Shown here: positions 1 through 6,509 of the stretch, piece after piece
How the letters are laid out: each line of letters starts with the position of its first letter
Numbering within the stretch: the first letter of the stretch is position 1
Assembly: GCA_001483205.1 (NCBI GenBank)
Contig: JPPB01000238.1
Coordinates: forward strand, 1 to 12,913
From: an alpha proteobacterium 3107
Lineage (GTDB): Bacteria > Pseudomonadota > Alphaproteobacteria > Rhodobacterales > Rhodobacteraceae
Length of the DNA: 12,913 nt
Reading direction: 5' to 3'
Made by a program: the position numbers and the translations under genes
Notes under the pieces: model-generated
Told to the model about the DNA's origin: nothing
The model's input: the letters and a program-made list of their open reading frames with translations, nothing else
Databases searched by the model: none

Positions 1-245
1 TCGCCCAGATAGACATCAAGCCCGGCATTGACACAGCCGAAATTCAGAACCGAAAGCCCGGTTTGTTCCCCGACCATGGCCGGATAGGGCGTTTCCAGAA
101 ACCGGCCATAGGTTTCGGTCCCGCCGATGAAGGCGACACAGGCCGCATCCGGGGCGCACCGGGGGCCGCGAAACAGCAGCCTTGAAGCCCCGAACGCATA
201 GGGGTGGTAATCTATCAGGCTCTCGCCATGCTTTGCATAGGCCAT
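1..245 (-). CDS. DUF6473 family protein, N-terminal part (runs off the left edge)
   Basis: The 81 visible residues start MAYAKHGESLIDYHPY and continue with LLFRGPR, VAFIGGTETYGRF, the TPYPAMV stretch and LNFGCVNAGLDV. I recognise this order (FRGP, then GGTETFG, then NxGCxNAG) as the start of the DUF6473 proteins common in Rhodobacteraceae. Their biochemical role is unknown. The Gly-rich segments and the NFG-CVNAG block resemble a nucleotide-binding or SGNH-like fold, but that is inference. The start is the ATG at 243-245, preceded on the minus strand by a GGGAA ribosome-binding-like stretch. The gene is divergent from the hydroxyacyl-CoA dehydrogenase gene across 173 bp in which I found no convincing promoter. 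The rest of the gene lies outside the window. Confidence 0.75.
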   Translation of the reverse strand, partial: MAYAKHGESLIDYHPYAFGASRLLFRGPRCAPDAACVAFIGGTETYGRFLETPYPAMVGEQTGLSVLNFGCVNAGLDVYLG

Positions 246-418
246 GACATTTCCCGAAGAATCATTTCGACATGGTTTTGTCCAACCTCTGCCGCACGTA
301 TTTCCGGGCCGTTAAGCGGCGAAATTGACGAAATCTTTACACGCCATGTGCTCTTGCACCCGCGCGGGCAGGCGGCCTATGGTCTGTCCGGGCGGCATGA
401 AGGGCAAAGAGGCAGGAC

Positions 419-1294
419 ATGGACATCGGATCAATCGGGGTTGTCGGCGCGGGGCGGATGGGCAGCGGCATCGCCCATGTCTGCGCACTGGCCGGGTATG
501 ACGTGATCCTGAACGATATATCGCAGGAAAATCTGGACCGGGCGCGGGCGCTGATCGAACAGAGCATGGACCGGCAGATCGCCCGCGACCTGTTGACCCC
601 CCGGCAAAAGACCAAGGCACTGGCGCGCATCACAACCACGGCGGCGCTGGCCGATACCGGGCAGACCGATCTGGTGATCGAGGCCGCAACCGAGCGCGAA
701 ACCGTCAAAAACGCGATTTTCGAGGCGCTCTTGCCGCATCTGAAGGCAGATACGATCCTGACCACAAACACCTCTTCGATTTCGATCACTCGTCTGGCCA
801 GCCGGACGGACCGGCCCGAGCGCTTCATGGGGTTTCATTTTATGAATCCGGCCCCGGTCATGCAACTGGTCGAGCTGATCCGGGGGATCGCCACCGACAA
901 CCGGACTTATGAGACCTGTCTGGGGGTGGTTGCGCGGCTGGGCAAGACCGCCGCCAGCGCCGAGGACTTTCCGGCCTTCATCGTCAACCGCATCCTGATG
1001 CCGATGATCAATGAGGCCGCCTATACGCTCTATGAAGGCGTCGGGTCGGTGCAGTCGATTGACATGGCGATGAGGCTGGGGGCGAATCACCCGATGGGGC
1101 CGCTGGAACTTGCCGACTTCATCGGCCTTGATACCTGTCTGGCGATTATGAATGTGCTGCATGACGGGCTGGCCGATACTAAGTATCGCCCCTGCCCGCT
1201 GCTGGTGAAATATGTCGAGGCCGGTTGGCTGGGGCGCAAGACCGGGCGGGGCTTTTACGACTACAGCGGCGCATCACCGGTGCCGACGCGGTGA
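419..1294 (+). CDS. hbdA: 3-hydroxybutyryl-CoA dehydrogenase
   Basis: A 291-residue soluble enzyme that interconverts 3-hydroxyacyl-CoA (typically 3-hydroxybutyryl-CoA) and 3-oxoacyl-CoA using NAD(P), in beta-oxidation or butyrate/polyhydroxybutyrate metabolism. The N-terminal Rossmann domain has GAGRMG at residues 10-15. The catalytic set of the family is complete and correctly spaced: S119 (in TNTSS), H140 (GFHFMNP), E152 and N190 (FIVNRIL). The C-terminal helical domain (about 187-291) has NHPMGPLELADFIGLD and ends with GRKTGRGFYDY. Length is normal for the short bacterial form. The ATG at 419 follows AGAGG at a good distance. The gene stands alone; the next gene converges on it 56 bp downstream. 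Family assignment is firm; substrate chain length is inferred. Confidence 0.95.
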   Translation: MDIGSIGVVGAGRMGSGIAHVCALAGYDVILNDISQENLDRARALIEQSMDRQIARDLLTPRQKTKALARITTTAALADTGQTDLVIEAATERETVKNAIFEALLPHLKADTILTTNTSSISITRLASRTDRPERFMGFHFMNPAPVMQLVELIRGIATDNRTYETCLGVVARLGKTAASAEDFPAFIVNRILMPMINEAAYTLYEGVGSVQSIDMAMRLGANHPMGPLELADFIGLDTCLAIMNVLHDGLADTKYRPCPLLVKYVEAGWLGRKTGRGFYDYSGASPVPTR

Positions 1295-1350
1295 TCTTAG
1301 GTGCCGGGCAGGACGGGTTGGCCGCCGATGTGCCAGTATGCAGGGGCCCT

Positions 1351-2067
1351 TCAGGGATCAATACGGCTTCCGTCCCAGGCAAGGCAACACCCGCTGTCAG
1401 AGGCCGTCAGCCCCTCGATCACACCGATCATCCGGGCCACGGCATATTGCGGGGAAAACAGCCTCTCAGAGGCGACATTGCCCTGAAACGGACGCGAAAG
1501 CGCGCTGTCCACCGTGCCGGGGTGCAGCCCGGCAACAATGGCCTGCGGGTTGCGCCGCCCCATTTCCACCGCCGCAGTGCGGATGATCATATTGAGCGCC
1601 GCCTTTGACGCCCGATAGGAATACCAACCCCCCAGGCGATTGTCGGAAATACTGCCGACACGGGCCGACAGCGCGGCGAAAACCGCCCGCCGGTCGCGCG
1701 GCAACAGGGGCAGGAAGTGCTTTGCCATCAGCGCCGGGGCGACCGTATTGGCCGCATAGAGCGCCAGGAGCTTGTCCGCGCTCAAATCCCGCAGGGACTT
1801 TTCCGGCATCATGTCCCCCCGGTGCAACATCCCGCCCGCAACGATCACCAGATCAACCGCCCCCGCCTGCGTAACGGTTTCAGCCGCGCCCTGCACGGAT
1901 GCCTCATCCGGATAGTCCACCTGCACGGGCCGGACCTGCGCATCCGCAACTGTCGCAGGAGTGCGCGACAGGTTGTGAATGCAGGCCCGGGGATATTTAC
2001 GCGCCAGCCCGGCGATAAAGGCCGAACCAAGCGCGCCGGAGCCGCCACTGACGACAATGTTCCGCAT
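1351..2067 (-). CDS. CsgA-like short-chain dehydrogenase/reductase, divergent from rpoE
   Basis: A 238-residue classical short-chain dehydrogenase (SDR). It has the nucleotide-binding SGGSGALG at residues 7-14, the structural Asn N107 (AANTVAP), a serine region SARVGSI at 134-140 and the catalytic pair Y151/K155 (YSYRASKAALN). The compact form with VVSGGSGALG resembles C-factor (CsgA)-type SDRs. The substrate is unknown. The gene is divergent from rpoE, and its start codon lies about 34 bp below the expected transcription start of an RpoE-type promoter (2108-2137). It is therefore probably part of the photooxidative-stress regulon; that placement is inferred from the promoter. The start at 2065-2067 puts the glycine motif at its usual position. 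No strong Shine-Dalgarno was seen, only G-rich sequence. The product is likely a cytoplasmic redox enzyme. Confidence 0.85.
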   Translation of the reverse strand: MRNIVVSGGSGALGSAFIAGLARKYPRACIHNLSRTPATVADAQVRPVQVDYPDEASVQGAAETVTQAGAVDLVIVAGGMLHRGDMMPEKSLRDLSADKLLALYAANTVAPALMAKHFLPLLPRDRRAVFAALSARVGSISDNRLGGWYSYRASKAALNMIIRTAAVEMGRRNPQAIVAGLHPGTVDSALSRPFQGNVASERLFSPQYAVARMIGVIEGLTASDSGCCLAWDGSRIDP

Positions 2068-2107
2068 GGGCTGATCGCCCCCCGAATGGTTGCCTTTTCC
2101 TATGCTG

Positions 2108-2137
2108 GCGTTACGACCGCCCCATGGCCCCGGATCA
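2108..2137 (-). promoter_or_regulatory. Putative RpoE-type promoter for the CsgA-like SDR gene
   Basis: Minus-strand -35 TGATCC (2137 to 2132), 18-bp spacer, -10-like TAACGC (2113 to 2108). The -35 matches the TGATCC recognised by Rhodobacter sphaeroides RpoE, as I recall it. The spacer is identical in length to three other sites in the window. Expected start of transcription is near 2101, giving a leader of about 34 nt. Confidence 0.6.
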
Positions 2138-2154
2138 CATTTTCCGCCCCGAAG

Positions 2155-2184
2155 TGATCAGACTTTCGCCCGCCAACGTATCCT
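2155..2184 (+). promoter_or_regulatory. Putative autoregulatory RpoE promoter for rpoE-chrR
   Basis: Plus-strand -35 TGATCA (2155-2160), 18-bp spacer, -10-like TATCCT (2179-2184). Positive autoregulation of rpoE-chrR is established in Rhodobacter sphaeroides. The sixth -35 base is A rather than C. Its -35 is 17 bp from the opposing -35 of the divergent SDR promoter. Confidence 0.6.
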
Positions 2185-2263
2185 GTTTATGATGGCACAA
2201 TGCTTGAGAATTGCACCGCACCGGCGACCGGGCTGCACGGATATAAAACAGGGCGGCAGAATT

Positions 2264-2821
2264 GTGCCTGTTGAAACGGCAAAACTGTCCGCGCAGACAA
2301 GGCAGTTGCTGGCCGTGCGCGACCGGCGCGACAAGGCCGCCTTTGCCGCTCTGTTTGACCATTTCGCCCCGCGCCTGAAGGGATTTTTCATCCGCAGCGG
2401 CTGTTCGGCCCCGGTTGCGGAAGAGATCGTCCAGGACGTGATGCTGACCCTGTGGCGGAAAAGCGCTCAGTTTGACCCGCATCGCGCTCAGGCCTCTGCC
2501 TGGATTTATCAGATCGCCCGCAACCGCCATATTGACCTGTTGCGCAAATCTGCCCGCCCGCTGCCGGAAGAGACCGAAAGTGAGACCGGGACAGAACCTG
2601 ATGCCGCTCAAATCCTGGCCCTGCAACAAGAGGCGGGGCATCTGAAACAGGCTCTGGGCAAACTGAACCGGGAGCAAAGGCATGTCATCGAACGCGCCTA
2701 TCTGGGGGAGCTGAGCCACAAGGAAATCAGCGCCCTGACCGGTGTGCCTCTCGGCACCATCAAATCCCGCATCCGTCTTGGCCTTGAACGGCTGCGCCAT
2801 GAACTGAGGGGGCTGAGATGA
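2264..2821 (+). CDS. rpoE: ECF sigma factor RpoE (ECF11-type, singlet-oxygen response)
   Basis: An extracytoplasmic-function sigma factor that directs RNA polymerase to TGATCC-type promoters when released from ChrR. From the chosen start it has 185 residues. Region 2 includes LFDHFAPRLKGFF, EEIVQDVMLTLWRK and WIYQIARNRHIDLLRK. Region 4 includes LNREQRHVIERAYLGELSHKEISALTGVPLGTIKSRIRLGLERLRHEL with its helix-turn-helix. The highly similar layout of R. sphaeroides RpoE and the chrR gene directly downstream support the name. The start is uncertain. I chose GTG at 2264 because similarity begins just after it. ATGs at 2189 and 2192 are in frame and coincide with the predicted transcription start, so a longer leaderless product of about 209 residues is possible. 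The stop overlaps the chrR start (ATGA), indicating translational coupling. Confidence 0.93.
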   Translation: MPVETAKLSAQTRQLLAVRDRRDKAAFAALFDHFAPRLKGFFIRSGCSAPVAEEIVQDVMLTLWRKSAQFDPHRAQASAWIYQIARNRHIDLLRKSARPLPEETESETGTEPDAAQILALQQEAGHLKQALGKLNREQRHVIERAYLGELSHKEISALTGVPLGTIKSRIRLGLERLRHELRGLR

Positions 2822-3459
2822 CCCTGCCGACGATCACCCATCATATCCCGGATCACCTGCTGGCGGCCTGTGCCGCGGGCAGTCTGCCGGATGCTTTCGC
2901 GATGGTGGTGGCCAGCCATGTGTCGATGTGTGAGGCTTGTCGCGCGGGGCTGGAGGCCCACCAGCTTGCCGGGGGCATTGTGCTGGAGGAAACCCCGGCG
3001 ACGGCGCTTTCGGACAGCCTTAAGCCGAAAGTCATGGCCCGGCTGGATCAGTCCTTCCGCCCCGAACCGGTCTATGAACGGCGCGGGATTTTCCCCGCCC
3101 CGGTGAATGCGGCCCTTCGGGGGCGGGAACCGGCGTGGAAAAAACTGGGGATGGGCGTGCGTCAGAGCATCCTGTCCGCTGACGAGGACGGCTCTGTGCG
3201 GCTGTTGTGGATACCGCCGGGCCAGCATGTGCCGGATCACGGGCATAACGGGTTAGAGCTGACGCTGGTGCTTCAGGGCAGTTTTTCCGATGAAACCGGG
3301 CGGTATGGTGTCGGCGATGTAGAGGTCGGGGATGAGGCCCTGAAGCACACCCCCGTTGCCGGGCCGGACGCGCCGTGCATCTGCCTTGCCGCCACGGATG
3401 CGCCCTTGCGGTTCAGCGCGCTGGTGCCCCGCCTGTTGCAGCCGTTTTTCCGTATCTAG
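2818..3459 (+). CDS. chrR: Anti-sigma factor ChrR (zinc anti-sigma domain plus cupin)
   Basis: A 213-residue cytoplasmic anti-sigma factor that holds RpoE inactive until singlet oxygen or organic peroxide stress. The N-terminal zinc anti-sigma domain has the ligand set H9, H34, C38 and C41 (ASHVSMCEAC), offset by three from H6/H31/C35/C38 of the Rhodobacter protein. The C-terminal cupin has H141, H143, E147 and H177, the same numbering as I recall for the zinc site of R. sphaeroides ChrR, which also has 213 residues. C187 and C189 (PCICLA), studied in that protein, are present too. All signalling-relevant ligands appear intact, so the sensor should be functional. The start overlaps the rpoE stop. 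The gene ends 10 bp from the stop of a convergent SDR gene, with no visible terminator hairpin. Confidence 0.95.
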   Translation: MTLPTITHHIPDHLLAACAAGSLPDAFAMVVASHVSMCEACRAGLEAHQLAGGIVLEETPATALSDSLKPKVMARLDQSFRPEPVYERRGIFPAPVNAALRGREPAWKKLGMGVRQSILSADEDGSVRLLWIPPGQHVPDHGHNGLELTLVLQGSFSDETGRYGVGDVEVGDEALKHTPVAGPDAPCICLAATDAPLRFSALVPRLLQPFFRI

Positions 3460-3469
3460 AACGCGGGCC

Positions 3470-4195
3470 TTACCTTCCCCGCCAGACAACCACATCCGGC
3501 AGGGTCGCCAGCGCCCGGATCGCCCAGGAAAACGGCACCGGAAAATCAGTGCGGAACCGGCGTTTCCGGATCGCCCGCAGAACATGGCCCGCGGCCTGTT
3601 CCGGCGTCATCAGCATCGGCATCCTGAAGCTGTTCCTGGCCGTCAGGCGGGTGCGGATGAACCCGGGGTTTACCAGCTTCACCGCAACACCGCTTCCCCG
3701 CAGGTCATGGCGCATGGTTTCCGCCATGCTGCGCAGGGCGGCCTTGGCGGGGCCATAGCCGAGCGCACCGGGCAGCCCCCGGTAAGCTGCCAATGAGCCG
3801 ATCAAAACGATCTCTCCGGCATTGCGGCCCAGAAACTGCGGCAGGATCGCCCCGATCACATGCACCGCCCCGGTATAATTGACCTCGGACATCCGCAGAA
3901 TGGCCCCGGTATCCCAGGCCCCCGTCGCCATCGGATCATAGGCCCCGGCATTATAGATCACCAGATCGGCGTGACCGGCCTCTGCCGCCGCGCGGGCGAC
4001 TGCCGTCGGGTCGGTCACATCCATCACCAGCGCCCTCGCCCCCGAAAGCTCATCGCAAAGCGCCGTCAGCCGCGCGCCATTGCGGGCCGAAAGGATCAGC
4101 ACCATCCCCTGATCATGCAGTTGCCGCGCCAGCGCCCGGCCCAGCCCTTCGCTTGCCCCGATCAACCAGCAGGTCTTGCCGCTCAGGTCTTTCAT
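3470..4195 (-). CDS. Short-chain dehydrogenase in the RpoE-linked lipid cluster
   Basis: A 241-residue classical SDR. It has GASEGLG at residues 13-19, NAG at 82-84, N106, S134 (LIGSLAAY) and Y147/K151 (GYGPAKAALRSMAE), so the catalytic tetrad is complete. The C-terminal part (NPGFIRTRLTARNSFRMP, then a basic KRRFRTDFP) is typical of membrane-proximal lipid-type SDRs, but the substrate is unknown. It is the second gene of a minus-strand pair: its ATG overlaps the stop of the DUF1365 gene (ATGA), so the two are translationally coupled. SDR genes of this kind commonly sit with DUF1365, an FAD oxidoreductase and a Cfa-like methyltransferase beside rpoE-chrR. The FAD- and SAM-dependent neighbours suggest that it reduces or oxidises a fatty-acyl intermediate; this is inference. 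Confidence 0.87.
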   Translation of the reverse strand: MKDLSGKTCWLIGASEGLGRALARQLHDQGMVLILSARNGARLTALCDELSGARALVMDVTDPTAVARAAAEAGHADLVIYNAGAYDPMATGAWDTGAILRMSEVNYTGAVHVIGAILPQFLGRNAGEIVLIGSLAAYRGLPGALGYGPAKAALRSMAETMRHDLRGSGVAVKLVNPGFIRTRLTARNSFRMPMLMTPEQAAGHVLRAIRKRRFRTDFPVPFSWAIRALATLPDVVVWRGR

Positions 4196-4956
4196 GGCCG
4201 CCCCCCGTGGCCGTCAGACACCAGATGCTCGGGCGGCGGCGGCTTACGCAAAAAGGGCGCTTTCTTTGCCCACAGCATCAGCGCCTGCCAGTGAATCAGC
4301 GCCAGCACCCGCAGCCCCCCGGCAGGACGGCACACAGCCGCCTTCAGAAGCGACAGGCTGGTGGCGGGGCGGCGCTTTCCGGCAAGGGTGGCGATCACCC
4401 CCTCATCGCCGTTCCGATAGGCGATGCGGATATTGATCCGGTCATCGGTCAGGCCGAAATTGAAGGCATATTCCCCCGCCACCTGCTGAAAGGGTGATAC
4501 ATACATGACCTTTTCGGAATGAAACAGGTGGTCGAAAGTGATCTCGCCCCGATCCTCATGCGCGCAGAAATAGCAATGACGGTCGCCGAGGGTATTGTTG
4601 ACCTCGGCGACAAAGGCGTGGGGGCGGCCATTTATCAGGGCAATCCAAAAGCTGACGGGATTGAACTGAAACCACAGGAAACCGGGCTGCGCCAGCAGCA
4701 GAATCTGCATCCGGTCAACCGGCAGGCCCCTGTCGGCCAACAGGGTGCGAAACCACTCTGCCCCCCGGCCCCGGCCCTGCGCGCCGCCATGGTGACGGTC
4801 GCGGATCGACCACAGGTTAAAGCGGTTATGCGACAACAGCATCGGCCCGGACAGCTCTGGCGGGGTCAGGATGAAATCCACCCTGTAGCGGAACGCATTT
4901 CTGATCGCGCCCCGGCGGGCATGGGTCGTGCCAGCGCGGATATGTTCCGTTTTCAT
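4192..4956 (-). CDS. DUF1365 domain protein
   Basis: A 254-residue protein of unknown biochemical function. Family features seen: the N-terminal THARRGAIRNAFRYRVDF block at about residues 9-26, NRFNLWSIRDRHHGG, QFNPVSFWI, then VAEVNNTLGDRHCYF and KVMYVSPFQQVAGEYAF. DUF1365 genes very often lie between an FAD oxidoreductase gene and a Cfa-like gene, which points to acyl-lipid modification. An in-frame ATG at 5056-5058 would add 34 residues, but nearly all of them are encoded by an inserted 78-bp palindromic element and do not resemble the family. I therefore place the start at 4956 (MKTEHIRAG). The best Shine-Dalgarno, AGAGG at 4970-4966, lies inside the element's terminal repeat, 9 nt upstream. 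The stop overlaps the start of the downstream SDR gene. Confidence 0.88.
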   Translation of the reverse strand: MKTEHIRAGTTHARRGAIRNAFRYRVDFILTPPELSGPMLLSHNRFNLWSIRDRHHGGAQGRGRGAEWFRTLLADRGLPVDRMQILLLAQPGFLWFQFNPVSFWIALINGRPHAFVAEVNNTLGDRHCYFCAHEDRGEITFDHLFHSEKVMYVSPFQQVAGEYAFNFGLTDDRINIRIAYRNGDEGVIATLAGKRRPATSLSLLKAAVCRPAGGLRVLALIHWQALMLWAKKAPFLRKPPPPEHLVSDGHGGRP

Positions 4957-4962
4957 TTTCAG

Positions 4963-5040
4963 AGACCTCTGCATATTGGCGTAGCCGGGCAGCGCCGGAC
5001 GGGGTGGTTTGGCCACTGACGCGCCGATATGCAGAAATCT
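4963..5040. mobile_element. 78-bp palindromic miniature inverted-repeat element (copy 1)
   Basis: Left end AGACCTCTGCATATTGGCG (4963-4981) is an inverted repeat of the right end (5022-5040), matching at 16 of 19 positions. The element recurs in reverse orientation at 11743-11820 with exactly the same core length and shared internal blocks (GCCGGGCA, GGACGG, GGTTTGG-CAC). Its left end also matches the IS end at 12776. It encodes no plausible protein, so it is best read as a non-autonomous derivative of that IS. It lies between a predicted RpoE promoter and the DUF1365 start codon. No clear target-site duplication was seen. Confidence 0.8.
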
Positions 5041-5062
5041 TTCACGGACTATTTTCATGTCG

Positions 5063-5092
5063 CGGATACGCCCCCGGTGCGGCCCCGGATCA
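5063..5092 (-). promoter_or_regulatory. Putative RpoE-type promoter for the DUF1365-SDR pair
   Basis: Minus-strand -35 TGATCC (5092 to 5087), 18-bp spacer, -10-like TATCCG (5068 to 5063). Predicted transcription start is near 5056, upstream of the miniature element, so the transcript would carry the whole element as a leader of about 100 nt. The predicted start coincides with an in-frame ATG at 5056-5058. Confidence 0.62.
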
Positions 5093-5108
5093 TATTTGCC
5101 GAAAAAAG

Positions 5109-5138
5109 TGATCCGCCCCCTAACAGGGCGCGTAACCG
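5109..5138 (+). promoter_or_regulatory. Putative RpoE-type promoter for the five-gene lipid operon
   Basis: Plus-strand -35 TGATCC (5109-5114), 18-bp spacer, -10-like TAACCG (5133-5138). Expected start of transcription is near 5145, leaving about 24 nt to the ATG at 5169, with GAGG at 5157-5160 as ribosome-binding site. It is back to back with the minus-strand site, -35 elements 16 bp apart. Confidence 0.65.
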
Positions 5139-5168
5139 CAGCGTTAGCCGAAAAGCGAGGCAGTTGAA

Positions 5169-6509
5169 ATGCTTGATCAGACCTCTGGCCCCCGCAGAAA
5201 GATTGCCATCGTCGGGGGCGGAATTTCCGGCCTTTCAGCGGCTTACCACCTGTCTGCGCGCCATGACATCACTCTGTTCGAGGCCGACAGGCGGCTCGGC
5301 GGCCATGCCCGGACGGTGTTTGCGGGCAGGAATGGCAATCAGCCGGTCGATACCGGGTTCATCGTCTTTAACTATGCAACCTATCCCCACCTGACCCGCC
5401 TGTTCCGCGATCTCGACGTGCCGGTGATCAAAAGCAACATGAGCTTTTGCGCCAGTATTGACGGCGGCGCGGTCGAGTATGGCCTTGGCAGCCCCTCTGC
5501 CCTTGTGGCGCAGAAAAGTAACCTGCTGCGCCCGCAATTCTACCGGATGATCCGGGATATTCTGCGATTCGGCAAACAGGCGGTCGCGGCGGCGGACAGC
5601 GACGAGATCACGATTGCCGACCTGATTGACCGGCTGGGCCTCAGCCGTGCCTTTCGCGACTGGTATCTGTTGCCAATGTGCGGCGCGATCTGGTCAACGC
5701 CGGTGGCAGAGATTGACGCCTTCCCGGCCCGCGCGCTGGTGCGGTTCTTTCAGAATCACGCGCTTCTGGCCGGAAGCAGGCGGCATCAATGGTGGACGGT
5801 CAAGGGGGGCAGCACCGAATATGTGCAGAGGCTGGAGGCCGCACTGCGGGCGCGGGGCTGTCACATTCACACCGGAACGGCGGTGCGGGGGGCCTGTCGC
5901 CATGACCTTGGCGTGACCGTCAGCGCCGCCGGGCAGGGCCAGCTTTTCGATGACATCATCCTTGCCTGTCACACCGATCAGGCCCTGAACATTCTGGGCG
6001 ACAATGCCACCCGCACCGAACGGCAGGCCCTTTCCGCAATCCGCTATCAGCCCAATATTGCGGTGCTGCATGGTGATCCGGGGCAGATGCCCGAACGCCG
6101 CGCCTGCTGGTCAAGCTGGGCCTATCAGTCGCAGAAGGGCGCAATCGGCGTGACCTACTGGATGAACCGCCTGCAAGGTATTGATGAGCGAGACCCGCTT
6201 TTCGTCACCCTCAACCCGATGCGCCCGATCCGCGAAGACCGGATTTATGACATGACGGAATTTGCCCATCCGGTTTTCGACCGCACCGCCCTTGCCGCCC
6301 AAAAAACCATCCGCGCCATTCAGGGGCAGAACCGCACATGGTTCGCCGGGGCCTGGAACCGCCACGGATTTCACGAAGACGGGATCGCCAGCGCCATGCG
6401 CATCGTGCGGGCCATGAATGCCCCCCTTTATACGAAAGGAACAGACTTTGCGATTTGCGAACAAGGCTCTGAAAGCGGAGTTTCTGTCAACCTGCGAACG
6501 CCTGCGTGA
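5169..6509 (+). CDS. FAD-dependent oxidoreductase (amine-oxidase fold), fatty-acyl desaturase candidate
   Basis: A 446-residue flavoprotein. The N-terminal dinucleotide-binding fold has GGGISG at residues 16-21, the ribose-binding acidic residue E38 (LFEAD) and the RLGGHARTV motif at 42-50. NTGFIVFNYATYPHL-type sequence follows (here DTGFIVF). The C-terminal FAD-binding segment is WFAGAWNRHGFHEDGIASAMRIVRAMNAP. In the family this partner sits next to DUF1365 and Cfa-like genes. In Rhodobacter sphaeroides a flavoprotein of this type lies beside rpoE-chrR, and the desaturase UfaD of furan fatty acid synthesis is a candidate equivalent; I cannot confirm orthology by reading. It is first in the operon, with GAGG 8 nt before the ATG. 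Its last roughly 20 residues overlap the next gene by 62 bp, and this tail shows no family features. Confidence 0.88.
   Translation: MLDQTSGPRRKIAIVGGGISGLSAAYHLSARHDITLFEADRRLGGHARTVFAGRNGNQPVDTGFIVFNYATYPHLTRLFRDLDVPVIKSNMSFCASIDGGAVEYGLGSPSALVAQKSNLLRPQFYRMIRDILRFGKQAVAAADSDEITIADLIDRLGLSRAFRDWYLLPMCGAIWSTPVAEIDAFPARALVRFFQNHALLAGSRRHQWWTVKGGSTEYVQRLEAALRARGCHIHTGTAVRGACRHDLGVTVSAAGQGQLFDDIILACHTDQALNILGDNATRTERQALSAIRYQPNIAVLHGDPGQMPERRACWSSWAYQSQKGAIGVTYWMNRLQGIDERDPLFVTLNPMRPIREDRIYDMTEFAHPVFDRTALAAQKTIRAIQGQNRTWFAGAWNRHGFHEDGIASAMRIVRAMNAPLYTKGTDFAICEQGSESGVSVNLRTPA

Noticed and set aside
325..353. TTGACG at 325-330 as a -35 for the hydroxyacyl-CoA dehydrogenase gene
   Set aside because: No acceptable -10 (no TA-rich hexamer) at 16-18 bp.
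431..1162. Long open frame antisense to the hydroxyacyl-CoA dehydrogenase gene
   Set aside because: A frame shadow caused by GC-rich codons. The composition is rich in H, R, G and P without any family motif, while the opposite strand carries a complete catalytic set.
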